8,915 nt of DNA from Actinocrinis sp046724665 (GTDB lineage: Bacteria > Actinomycetota > Actinomycetes > Streptomycetales > Catenulisporaceae), in the NCBI GenBank assembly GCA_046724665.1, contig JBKOWZ010000223.1, forward strand, positions 1-8,915, in the 5' to 3' direction. Position 1 is the stretch's first letter; each line of letters opens with the position of its first letter. Positions 1-6,922 of this stretch are shown here, piece by piece. The notes beneath the pieces are model-generated. The model was not told where the DNA came from, searched no databases, and was given only the letters and a program-made list of their open reading frames with translations. The position numbers and the translations under genes were made by a program.

Positions 1-1865
1 CCGCGGCCGGCCGCGGCACCGACGTGGAAGAGCTGCGCTATTCGGTGGAGATCTTCCACAACCCCGCGCTCCCGGCATGGTTCCGCATCCAGATGGGGAT
101 CATCGCCGCTCTCGAGGCCGCCAACCTCTACCCGGGCGGACTGAACTACTCCTTGTTGTACAGCGCAGAGGCGATCGGGTTGCTGGAGAAGCTGACCGAT
201 CGCGGCGTCTCGCAGCAGGCCGCCGAACACGCGCTCACGGCGTTCGACGGTGCCATCCGCCGGATCGCGTCTCTCGCGATCATCAACGCTCTGCTTCCTG
301 GCGCCGAGGGGCTGGTCGGGGAGATCCGAGAGCGGATGGACACGCTCAGAGGCCTCGTCGAACGCGCCAAGCAAAGCGGTGGCAAGGCCGACGACGAGCT
401 GGGCGGACAGATCTTGGCCGTCGTCGAATCCATGAACGCCTCGGTCCGGTCGGTTCGCGCGGTGGTCAGCCCGCAGATCGACGCGCTGGTCGCACTGCAT
501 GACCGCGGTCGTGGGCTGCTGCTCACGCGCAGGCTCGAATCGCGCACGGATCTAAGCGCCCTGAGAACCGCGCATCCTGAGCTCGCCGCCGGCTTCGAGG
601 AGCTGACCGGGCGGCTGGAGGCGGGTGACGGCGCGGTGGCGGGCAGAGCCCGGCTGGACGGTCTGCGCACCTCGCAGGAGCTCGACGAGCTGATCGCGCG
701 GATCAAGTCGCAGCCGGGATTCGAGGAGTTCCTCGGCTGGCTCTCCCCCGACCAGCTTCGCGAACTGGCGTCGCAGGGGCCGATCGTCGTGCTCAACCAC
801 GCGGAGAAGCTGCCGTGTGTCGCCTTCATCGTCACGGCGGACAAGATCAGCGCGCTGCACCTCGAAGGCGTGAAGGAGCAGGACGTCACCGACGCCGCGC
901 GACGGCTCAGTCATGCCGTCGAGGCGATCTACGCGCGCGGAGGCAACCGTCCGCGGCTGAGCGGCCTGCTCGCGGCGCGCGACGAGATCACCGGGATACT
1001 CGACTGGGCATGGCACAAGATCGTCGCACCCGTATTCGACCGGATCGGCTGCCTCGAACCGGTACGGCCCGGGGCCGAGTGGCCGCGTGTCTGGTGGATT
1101 CCGACCGGACCGTTCAACGCGATCCCGTTGCAGGCCGCGATGTGCAAGTCGGCCGACTGCGCCGAAGGACGCCACGGCAGCACGCTCGACTGCGTGGTTT
1201 CGTCGTTCGTCCCGGGCTTCCAGACGCTGGCGCACTCACGGACGCAGGCTGCCCGAGGCCCCAGCATCGGCGCTCGGGTCAGCGAGGACGGTGCCGCGCC
1301 GCGTGCGCTGATCGTCTCAGAATCCGACGATGTGTTGCCCGGCGCGGTGTCAGCAGCCCGGTTCTCGGCCGACGCCCTGGGTACCGACAACGTGCTCGTC
1401 GGCACCGACGCCAACTTGACGGCCGTGCTCTCAGCGCTCAGGACCTCTCCGCGGGTGCAGTTCGGCTGTCACGCCCACAGCTCGCCAGATCGCCCGGCCG
1501 GCAGTTGGCTCCAGCTGCCGAGCGGAGAGGCGCTCTCGGTGTCCGACATCTGCCGGATCCGTCCCGACCGGGCGCGGCTGGCCGTGCTCACCGCGTGCGG
1601 CACCGCTCGCTCCGCCGAGCGCCTCTCCGACGAAACCGTGCATGTCACCAGCGCGTTCCTGCTGGCCGGATACCCAGAGGCGGTCGGCACGCTGTGGGAG
1701 GTCGAAAGCACGCAGATCGAGGCGTTCCTCCGTGGCTTCTACACACGGGCCCTCGACGGCGCGCAGAGCACGGCCCACGCGGTGCACCACGCCGTCAGGG
1801 AGCTAAGAGACAGGATTCCCAACAGGCCGTACGTCTGGGCTGCGTACATCCACGCGGGAAGCTGA
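1..1865 (+). CDS. CHAT-domain (caspase-like peptidase) protein, 5' end outside window
   Basis: This is a putative cysteine peptidase or signalling protein of the CHAT (caspase HetF-associated with TPRs) family. Numbering from the first in-window GTG at 24 gives 613 residues. That GTG has no ribosome site before it and the frame is open to the left edge (codons for A-A-G-R-G-T-D precede it), so the true start is probably upstream. Residues 1-310 are mostly helical, perhaps degenerate TPR-type helices, with no recognised domain. The CHAT domain fills about 320-613: RVWWIPTGPFNAIPL near 355, SSFVPGFQTLAH near 395, the His motif QFGCHAHSS (H483 expected catalytic, H485 nearby), and the Cys motif LTACGTA (C525 expected catalytic), then a GTLWEV strand typical of the family end. 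Both dyad residues are present, so the domain looks active. The substrate is unknown; CHAT proteins often act in regulated proteolysis or defence, but no partner is visible. The next gene starts 84 bases downstream on the same strand, and I see no terminator between them. Confidence 0.87.
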   Translation, partial: AAGRGTDVEELRYSVEIFHNPALPAWFRIQMGIIAALEAANLYPGGLNYSLLYSAEAIGLLEKLTDRGVSQQAAEHALTAFDGAIRRIASLAIINALLPGAEGLVGEIRERMDTLRGLVERAKQSGGKADDELGGQILAVVESMNASVRSVRAVVSPQIDALVALHDRGRGLLLTRRLESRTDLSALRTAHPELAAGFEELTGRLEAGDGAVAGRARLDGLRTSQELDELIARIKSQPGFEEFLGWLSPDQLRELASQGPIVVLNHAEKLPCVAFIVTADKISALHLEGVKEQDVTDAARRLSHAVEAIYARGGNRPRLSGLLAARDEITGILDWAWHKIVAPVFDRIGCLEPVRPGAEWPRVWWIPTGPFNAIPLQAAMCKSADCAEGRHGSTLDCVVSSFVPGFQTLAHSRTQAARGPSIGARVSEDGAAPRALIVSESDDVLPGAVSAARFSADALGTDNVLVGTDANLTAVLSALRTSPRVQFGCHAHSSPDRPAGSWLQLPSGEALSVSDICRIRPDRARLAVLTACGTARSAERLSDETVHVTSAFLLAGYPEAVGTLWEVESTQIEAFLRGFYTRALDGAQSTAHAVHHAVRELRDRIPNRPYVWAAYIHAGS

Positions 1866-1949
1866 GCGGCCGGGCCGTCGAGCGGCTCGGGAGGCAACCG
1901 CTGAAGACGCGTACTATGAAGCGCCGGCGATGTGATGAGAGGGGGTTGA

Positions 1950-3758
1950 GTGGCTCCGACTCCTGCCCAAGAGCCGGATCACATACCGGACACCCGGCTT
2001 GTTCGCGCGCGTCACGCGGAGATCAAGCCGATACAGGGCAACGCTCGCCGCCGGACCTTCGCGTTGTTGGCGGTGACCGGCGCCGCCGTGCTCGGCGTGC
2101 ACTTCCTCCTCGGGAGCGACCCGCCGCGGGACACGGACAACGCGGCCCCGCCCGCGGGTTCCGGCCCGGCGCCGGTCGTGACGTATTACGTGAGCACCAC
2201 AGGCGACGACAACGCGGCGGGCACCTCGCCTAGCGCGGCCTGGCGCACTCTGGCCCGTGCGTCGAAGCAGCGGTTCCAGCCGGGCGAGCGGCTGCTGCTC
2301 AAGGGCGGCGATCGCTTCACCGGAGAGCTGGCCTTCCGGCCGGGCCAGGGCGGCTCGGCGGCGAAGCCGGTGACCGTGGGCTCCTACGGCGGCGGGCAGG
2401 CCGTCATCCAGGTCAAGGCCGCGGCGGCGCCGGCGGTCTCCGTCTATGACACGGCCGGGGTGGAGATCGCCGATCTGGTGGTGATCGGTCCGGGCGCGGG
2501 CTCCTCGGAGGCCTCCGGGATCGACATTTACAACGACCTGCCGGGCAATCGCACGCTCGCGCACATCAGCGTCTCGAACGTGGACGTCTCCGGCTTCCGC
2601 AACGGCATCTTCGTCGGCGGCGGAAACGGCGCCTCGGGGTTCTCCGACATCCGCGTCAGCGACAGCAAGCTGCACGGTAACCGGGACAACGGCCTGGTCA
2701 GCTATGGGCCGACCGACGCGGGCGGACAGGAGGCCCGCCCCTTCCACCACTTCGTGGTGACCGGCGTCGAGGCGTACGACAACCTCGGGAACCCGGCGGA
2801 GCACACGATCTCGACCGGCAACGGCATCTCGCTCGGCGGAGTCGAGACGGGGCTGATCGAGAACTCGGTCGCCCACGGCAACGGCTCCCGGTGCGACTCG
2901 CTCAGCGGCCCGGTCGCCATCTGGGCGCACGACTCGACCGGAGTCGTCATCCAGCACAATGTCGCGTACTCGAACCGCACCGCGGGGTACACCGACGGCG
3001 GCGGATTCGACCTCGACCAGCGCACCGACGACTCGGTGATGCAGTACAACCTCACGTACGACAACTACGGCCCCGGATACATGGTCTGGTCCGCGACGAA
3101 GGAGCTGCTCTCCAACCGCAACACGGTGCGGTTCAACGTGAGCATCGACGACGCGCGCAGCCCGCTCGACGCGGACTCGATCACCTACGGCGCGCTGATG
3201 CTGTCCGGATATGAGGCCGACGCGAGCGTGTACCACAACACCGTGGTGCAGACGCTGGCTGGTGAGCAGTCGCCTCTCTTGAACCTGGGTACGCACCTGG
3301 CCGGTGCGACGGTGCGCGACAACATCTTCGTCGCGCAGAAGGGCGAGCTCGTGAAGACCGGCGGCGCCCTTTCGCACAGCCAGGTCCTGTTGCAGGGCAA
3401 TGACTACTACAGCGCATCAGGGCACTGGCGGATCGGCTGGGGCGGCACGGCGTACTCGTCGCTGAGCGCGTGGCGCTGGGCCAGCGGGCAGGAACGGTTC
3501 GAGGGCCGATCGACCGGCTCGACGGCGAACCCGCAGCTCGCACCCGCCGGGATCGCATCCTGGGACCCGATGCGCAAGACGGTTCCCGCACCGCGTGCCG
3601 GATCGGCGGTCGCCACGGTGGGACTCGACCTGGCCGCGCGGTTCGGCACGGACCTCGGCGCGCAGGACTACTTCGGCGGTTCGCTCACGGCGCCGACGAT
3701 GCCGGGGGCCGTGATGCCCCCTGCCTCCACGCCATCTGCCGTACCCGGACATCGCTGA
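1950..3758 (+). CDS. Exported or membrane-anchored right-handed parallel beta-helix protein
   Basis: This 602-residue protein is predicted to act outside the membrane on carbohydrate, as polysaccharide lyase/hydrolase-type beta-helices do; its substrate cannot be read from sequence. The GTG at 1950 is chosen because GAGAGGGGG (1937-1945) lies 4 bases before it. Residues 1-35 are basic and end in RRR, followed by a hydrophobic segment at about 36-54. The R-R-T-F context after a long n-region allows a Tat signal, but a plain signal anchor is equally possible. A Pro/Gly/Ala linker (about 56-76) leads to the usual opening of this family, TYYVSTTGDDNAAGTSP (about 78-94) and PGERLLLKGGDRFTGE (about 111-126). 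Short-period coils rich in Asn, Asp and Gly run from about 150 to 490, including GGFDLDQ (351-357, D354 and D356) and YNLTYDNYGPGY. The end, TDLGAQDYFGG, resembles the common GA-x-x-Y closing motif. The gene converges on the galE-like gene with only 13 bases between stops. Its placement beside a glycan-synthase operon suggests it trims or binds that polymer (inference). Confidence 0.82.
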   Translation: MAPTPAQEPDHIPDTRLVRARHAEIKPIQGNARRRTFALLAVTGAAVLGVHFLLGSDPPRDTDNAAPPAGSGPAPVVTYYVSTTGDDNAAGTSPSAAWRTLARASKQRFQPGERLLLKGGDRFTGELAFRPGQGGSAAKPVTVGSYGGGQAVIQVKAAAAPAVSVYDTAGVEIADLVVIGPGAGSSEASGIDIYNDLPGNRTLAHISVSNVDVSGFRNGIFVGGGNGASGFSDIRVSDSKLHGNRDNGLVSYGPTDAGGQEARPFHHFVVTGVEAYDNLGNPAEHTISTGNGISLGGVETGLIENSVAHGNGSRCDSLSGPVAIWAHDSTGVVIQHNVAYSNRTAGYTDGGGFDLDQRTDDSVMQYNLTYDNYGPGYMVWSATKELLSNRNTVRFNVSIDDARSPLDADSITYGALMLSGYEADASVYHNTVVQTLAGEQSPLLNLGTHLAGATVRDNIFVAQKGELVKTGGALSHSQVLLQGNDYYSASGHWRIGWGGTAYSSLSAWRWASGQERFEGRSTGSTANPQLAPAGIASWDPMRKTVPAPRAGSAVATVGLDLAARFGTDLGAQDYFGGSLTAPTMPGAVMPPASTPSAVPGHR

Positions 3759-3777
3759 CGTCAGTCAGACGTCAGTC
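3757..3777. repeat. Tandem 10-bp direct repeat across two convergent stop codons
   Basis: GACGTCAGTC occurs at 3757-3766 and again at 3768-3777 with one base between, a period of 11. The first copy lies within a 10-bp perfect palindrome, CTGACGTCAG (3755-3764). The repeat includes part of the beta-helix stop (3756-3758) and the galE-like stop on the minus strand (3772-3774). I see no large stem here, so a classical bidirectional terminator is not evident. Confidence 0.75.
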
Positions 3778-4845
3778 GGCGTCGCCGTATCCCGCCGGGT
3801 TTGCCTCCTGGAACCGCCAGGCGTCCGCGCACATGTCCGCCAGGTTCTTGGTGGTGCGCCAGCCCCACGCGCGCTCCACGGCGGCCGCCGACGCGACGAG
3901 GCGGGTCACGTCGCCGGGCTGCCGCTCCACGATTTGATACGGCACCGGGCGGCCCGAGGCCCGCTCGATCTCGGCGACGAGTTCGAGGACGGAGGTCCCC
4001 ACGCCGGTGCCCAGGTTGAAGACCTGTAGCCCCGCGGGGGCTGGGCCGAGCGGCCGATCCGGCCCGACCCCGAGCTGCCGCAGCGCCACCCGGTGCCCGT
4101 CCGCGACGTCCACCACGTGGATGAAGTCGCGGACGGCGGTGCCGTCCGGGGTGTCGTAGTCGCCGCCGAAGATGCTCAGCCGCTCCCGCCGCCCGACGGC
4201 CACCTGCATCGCGAACGGCATGACGTTGCTCGGCACGCCGCGGGGATCCTCCCCGAGCAGGCCGCCGGGATGCGCGCCGACGGGATTGAAGTAGCGCAGC
4301 GCGAGCACCGAGAACCGCGGCCAGGCGCGGCACAGGTCGGCGGCCATCTGCTCGCAGATCCACTTCGAGCGCGCGTACGGGTTGGTCGGCGCCGCGGGCT
4401 CGCCCTCGTCGAGCGGGATCTTGCTCGCCTCGCCGTAGATCGAGCACGACGAGGAGAACACCAGCCGGTCCACCTCGTGCGCGCGCATCACGTGCAACAG
4501 CGAGACCATGGCGCCGAGGTTCACGTCGTAGTAGTCGAGCGGGATCTGCACGGACTCGCGTACCGACTTCATCGCCGCGAAGTGGACGACGGCATCGAAG
4601 CGGTGCTCGCGGAACACGCGGTCCAGGCCGTCGCGGTCCCTGACGTCCATCCGGTAGGCGGCCTTGAGCGGCCGGCCCGCGGTCTTCTCCACCCGGGCCA
4701 ACGCCTCGGGCGAGCTGTTCGAGTGGTTATCGACCACGACGACCTGGTAACCGTGCTCCAGAAGCTCGACGCAGGTGTGGCTGCCGATGAAGCCGGCCCC
4801 GCCGGTGACCAGGATCGTCGGTGCGGGTGCGGGTTGCGTGCTCAC
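3772..4845 (-). CDS. galE: UDP-glucose 4-epimerase (GalE-type)
   Basis: This 357-residue cytoplasmic NAD-dependent extended short-chain dehydrogenase interconverts UDP-glucose and UDP-galactose. The GTG at 4845 is chosen: GGAGG (4855-4859) lies 9 bases upstream and the Rossmann fold begins 10 residues in. The reading frame stays open far upstream, but that stretch is inside the glycosyltransferase gene and is not translated in this frame. Visible motifs are GGAGFIG (15-21) for NAD, VVVVDNHSNSS (35-45), HFAAMKSV (88-95), SSSCSIYG (131-138, S133 expected catalytic), YARSK (157-161, Y157 and K161 expected catalytic), LRYFNPVGAHP, and the GalE signature NLGTGVGTSVLELV near the C-terminus. Length is a little above the usual 330-340 because of a Pro/Gly-rich insertion (GPDRPLGPAPAG). 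It is the last gene of the minus-strand set, 26 bases after the glycosyltransferase stop. Next to a UDP-xylose synthase it might also act as a UDP-xylose 4-epimerase giving UDP-arabinose; sequence alone does not decide this. Confidence 0.9.
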   Translation of the reverse strand: MSTQPAPAPTILVTGGAGFIGSHTCVELLEHGYQVVVVDNHSNSSPEALARVEKTAGRPLKAAYRMDVRDRDGLDRVFREHRFDAVVHFAAMKSVRESVQIPLDYYDVNLGAMVSLLHVMRAHEVDRLVFSSSCSIYGEASKIPLDEGEPAAPTNPYARSKWICEQMAADLCRAWPRFSVLALRYFNPVGAHPGGLLGEDPRGVPSNVMPFAMQVAVGRRERLSIFGGDYDTPDGTAVRDFIHVVDVADGHRVALRQLGVGPDRPLGPAPAGLQVFNLGTGVGTSVLELVAEIERASGRPVPYQIVERQPGDVTRLVASAAAVERAWGWRTTKNLADMCADAWRFQEANPAGYGDAD

Positions 4846-4871
4846 GCGGTCTGTCCTCCGGGCCTGGGCGA

Positions 4872-6860
4872 TCAGTGATACAGGACGCTGATGAAGTAGG
4901 GCACGTAGTGGGTCGAGGCGAGGACGAGCGGCACCAGGGTCAGCAGCCCGAGGCCGAGCGGAAGGCGCACGGTGCGCCACGCGTCCGAGGTGCGCACGCC
5001 GGCGGATCGGGCGACCTCCCGCATGTGCAGGAGCGGCACGCTGATGGACACCACGGCGTAAGACAGCGAACTGATGATGCACAGGAGCACGTACCCGAAG
5101 ACCTTGGCCCGCAGCTCGCCGTAGATCGCCACCGCGGACAGCCCGAAGCTGAAGCCGAGGTACGGGTACATCAGGCGGGTCGGCAGGGCCGGCATGCCTC
5201 CCGGGCTCTTCGGCGTCACCTTGAAGGTGACCGGGCGTGGCCGGATCGCGGCGGCGATGCCCGCGAGCACTCCGCGCACCACGTAGGGCCAGCCGGTCAG
5301 GGTGAACAGCCAGTTCTCCCAGCTGAGCGTCGGGGCGGTGGCCGGCCGCAGCAGGCCGCGCCGGCGCAGCAGCGCGACCAGCAGCAGCAGCCAGACCGAG
5401 ACCGACGCGACGTGCAGGACGAACGCAGGATAGTTGACCTGCACCCACTGGATGTCGGCGAGCACCGCGACCGGCGGCAGCAGCAGCCCGGCGGTCAGCA
5501 CGGCGGCGTTGATCGGATAGTAGGCCAGCGAGAAGCCGAACCGGGTGCGCAGCACGCCGCGCATCCGTGGCAGGTGGGAGCGTAGCAGGCCGAACAGCAC
5601 GGTGGTCAGGCTGCGCGACCACTGGAACTCCTGGGTCAGCATGTCCGCGAAGGTCAGCGGGCCGTCCCCGTGCGCGGCGGCGTCGATGGCGAACGCCCCC
5701 TGCCAGCCGGCCGAGTTGAGCAGGAAGGTGGTGGAGAAGTCCTCCGCGAGCTCCGGGCCTATGCCGCCGATCTGCCGCAGCGCCCGCGTGCGCACGGCGT
5801 AGTGCGATCCGATGCACATCGGGGCGAGGCCGCCGTTGTGCCCCAGCTGCACCGGGCCGTGCCAGACCGCCTCCCGGTAGAGCCGCCCGCGTGCGGACCA
5901 CGACGCGCTCGCGTTCGCGTCGCACATGCTCGGGGCCGCCACGTACCCGACAGCCGGGTCGGCGAACGGACGCACCATGTTGGCGAGGTAGTCGGCGTCG
6001 GGCACGTGGTCGCAGTCGAGCTGCGCCACCACGTCATAGTCGCGGTAGCCGAACCGGTCGTAGAAGTACGCGAGGTTGCCCTCTTTGCAGCGCGTGCGCC
6101 GCGGCCAGGTCGTGCGGTGGTAGCCCTCGACGCCCTTGCGGCTGGAGATCTTGACGCCCTTGGCGTCGCACCAGGCGCGGACCTCGTCGGTGGGGTCCTC
6201 GTCGCACAGCCAGACGTGGTAGTCGTTCGGGAAGTTCTGGTTCAGCATCATCGTCAGGGTGCGGCGGGCCACGTCCCAGGGCTCCGAGGGCGCCTTGGTG
6301 ACCACGAAGGCGACGCGCAGCGGCGGCATCGGCAGGTTCGGGTCGGGCCGGCGCAGCCAGGCGACCGACAGCAGGAAGTACAGCGGGATCGCGGTGACGT
6401 ACAGCAGGATCGCGCTGTTGAGCACCAGGCCGGTCCAGCCGATCCGGTTCTGCGGCGAGAGCCACCAGATCCAGAACTGCACGAAGCTGACCATCCAGCC
6501 GACGGACATCAGGGTGATCAGCGCGCGGTCGCGGCGCCGCAGCGCCGGGGCCATCAGCGAGAGGTCGAGCAGACGCACGCGCAGCGGCCGGCCGAAGACC
6601 GGCCCGGCGGGGCGGATCGCCACGACGTTGCCGTCGGAGAGGCGATAGAGCTCGTCTTCCAGCTGCTCATGGGTGAGCACGCCCGCGCTGACCGCCGCGA
6701 GGGTGGGGATGACCATCGTCTCCGCAGCGGCCGCCTGCGCGAGATCGCCCGGCGCGGCATCGACGGCCGATTCGCGTTCCGGCTCGTGTGATTCCTGTGG
6801 TTCCTGTGATTCCCAGAACGCGGGGACCGTGGCGCCGGTCGGAGAGGGACGTAACTTCAT
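4872..6860 (-). CDS. Membrane glycosyltransferase family 2, cellulose-synthase-like
   Basis: This 662-residue integral membrane processive-type glycosyltransferase likely transfers sugar from a UDP-donor to a growing glycan while exporting it. The ATG at 6860 is preferred over the GTG at 6872 because GAGGG lies 5 bases before it. Residues 1-50 are polar and Pro/Glu-rich. Two membrane helices follow (about 113-136 and 144-169), then a cytosolic GT-A domain (about 180-420) with CDEDPTD (D220/D222), the DCD metal/UDP motif (D282, D284), AEDFS (E373, D374; general base position), and QEFQW (410-414) where the family has QxxRW, so the usual Arg is Gln. About six more helices follow, with FKVTPKS (about 546-552), a motif shared with bacterial and plant cellulose synthases. 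No PilZ c-di-GMP domain is seen. It sits between the UDP-xylose synthase and the GalE-like gene, so donors could be UDP-Glc, UDP-Gal, UDP-Xyl or UDP-Ara; which one is not known. Confidence 0.9.
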   Translation of the reverse strand: MKLRPSPTGATVPAFWESQEPQESHEPERESAVDAAPGDLAQAAAAETMVIPTLAAVSAGVLTHEQLEDELYRLSDGNVVAIRPAGPVFGRPLRVRLLDLSLMAPALRRRDRALITLMSVGWMVSFVQFWIWWLSPQNRIGWTGLVLNSAILLYVTAIPLYFLLSVAWLRRPDPNLPMPPLRVAFVVTKAPSEPWDVARRTLTMMLNQNFPNDYHVWLCDEDPTDEVRAWCDAKGVKISSRKGVEGYHRTTWPRRTRCKEGNLAYFYDRFGYRDYDVVAQLDCDHVPDADYLANMVRPFADPAVGYVAAPSMCDANASASWSARGRLYREAVWHGPVQLGHNGGLAPMCIGSHYAVRTRALRQIGGIGPELAEDFSTTFLLNSAGWQGAFAIDAAAHGDGPLTFADMLTQEFQWSRSLTTVLFGLLRSHLPRMRGVLRTRFGFSLAYYPINAAVLTAGLLLPPVAVLADIQWVQVNYPAFVLHVASVSVWLLLLVALLRRRGLLRPATAPTLSWENWLFTLTGWPYVVRGVLAGIAAAIRPRPVTFKVTPKSPGGMPALPTRLMYPYLGFSFGLSAVAIYGELRAKVFGYVLLCIISSLSYAVVSISVPLLHMREVARSAGVRTSDAWRTVRLPLGLGLLTLVPLVLASTHYVPYFISVLYH
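6787..6813 (-). repeat. Three 9-bp tandem repeats coding a Glu-rich tripeptide
   Basis: Three units, TGTGATTCC, TGTGGTTCC and TGTGATTCC, follow one another on the plus strand. On the coding strand they give E-S-Q, E-P-Q, E-S-H in the disordered N-terminus of the glycosyltransferase, and E-P-E follows. The units differ at one base, consistent with recent slippage. This stretch is AT-richer than its surroundings. Confidence 0.8.
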
Positions 6861-6862
6861 CG

Positions 6863-6881
6863 CCGCCCTCACCGAGGGCGG
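6863..6881 (-). promoter_or_regulatory. Hairpin sequestering the glycosyltransferase ribosome-binding site
   Basis: The plus strand reads CCGCCCTC-ACC-GAGGGCGG, a perfect 8-bp inverted repeat with a 3-base centre. In the minus-strand mRNA the 3' arm is GAGGGCGG, so it contains the GAGGG ribosome site, and the ATG start at 6860 follows two bases after the stem. Folding would hide the ribosome site, suggesting translational control or dependence on ribosomes arriving from the upstream gene. It could instead be a 19-bp protein-binding palindrome. The pairing is certain; the role is inferred. Confidence 0.55.
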
Positions 6882-6908
6882 ACGCTAGGTTGCGGCGCTA
6901 GATGGAGC

Positions 6909-6922
6909 ACGGTTCGCACCGT
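6909..6922 (-). other. Small hairpin with GCGA loop at the end of the uxs gene
   Basis: ACGGT (6909-6913) and ACCGT (6918-6922) form a 5-bp stem. In the minus-strand mRNA the loop is GCGA, a GNRA-type tetraloop, and the stem begins inside the TGA stop codon of the UDP-xylose synthase gene. It is short and has no U-tract, so it is more likely a stabilising or processing element than a full terminator. Chance occurrence is possible. Confidence 0.3.

Noticed and set aside
1..16. 16-bp perfect palindrome CCGCGGCCGGCCGCGG at the left edge
   Set aside because: It is probably inside the CHAT coding frame and made only of G and C, so chance and coding constraint explain it; the edge prevents checking for context.
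1912..1917. TACTAT as a -10 box for the beta-helix gene
   Set aside because: No acceptable -35 sequence lies 16-19 bases upstream.
815..2233. Long plus-strand frame overlapping the CHAT gene
   Set aside because: Arg/Ala-rich composition without domains; a shadow frame typical of high-GC DNA, lying over a gene with clear motifs.
1914..3377. Long minus-strand frame opposite the beta-helix gene
   Set aside because: Val/Arg/Asp-rich shadow of the beta-helix coding strand with no recognisable domain.
4846..5925. Continuation of the galE reading frame far upstream
   Set aside because: It lies inside the glycosyltransferase gene in another frame, has low-complexity Arg/Ala content, and the GTG at 4845 has a ribosome site and the expected Rossmann start.
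5670..6791. Long plus-strand frame opposite the glycosyltransferase gene
   Set aside because: His/Arg/Val-rich shadow; the minus-strand gene has all expected GT2 motifs.
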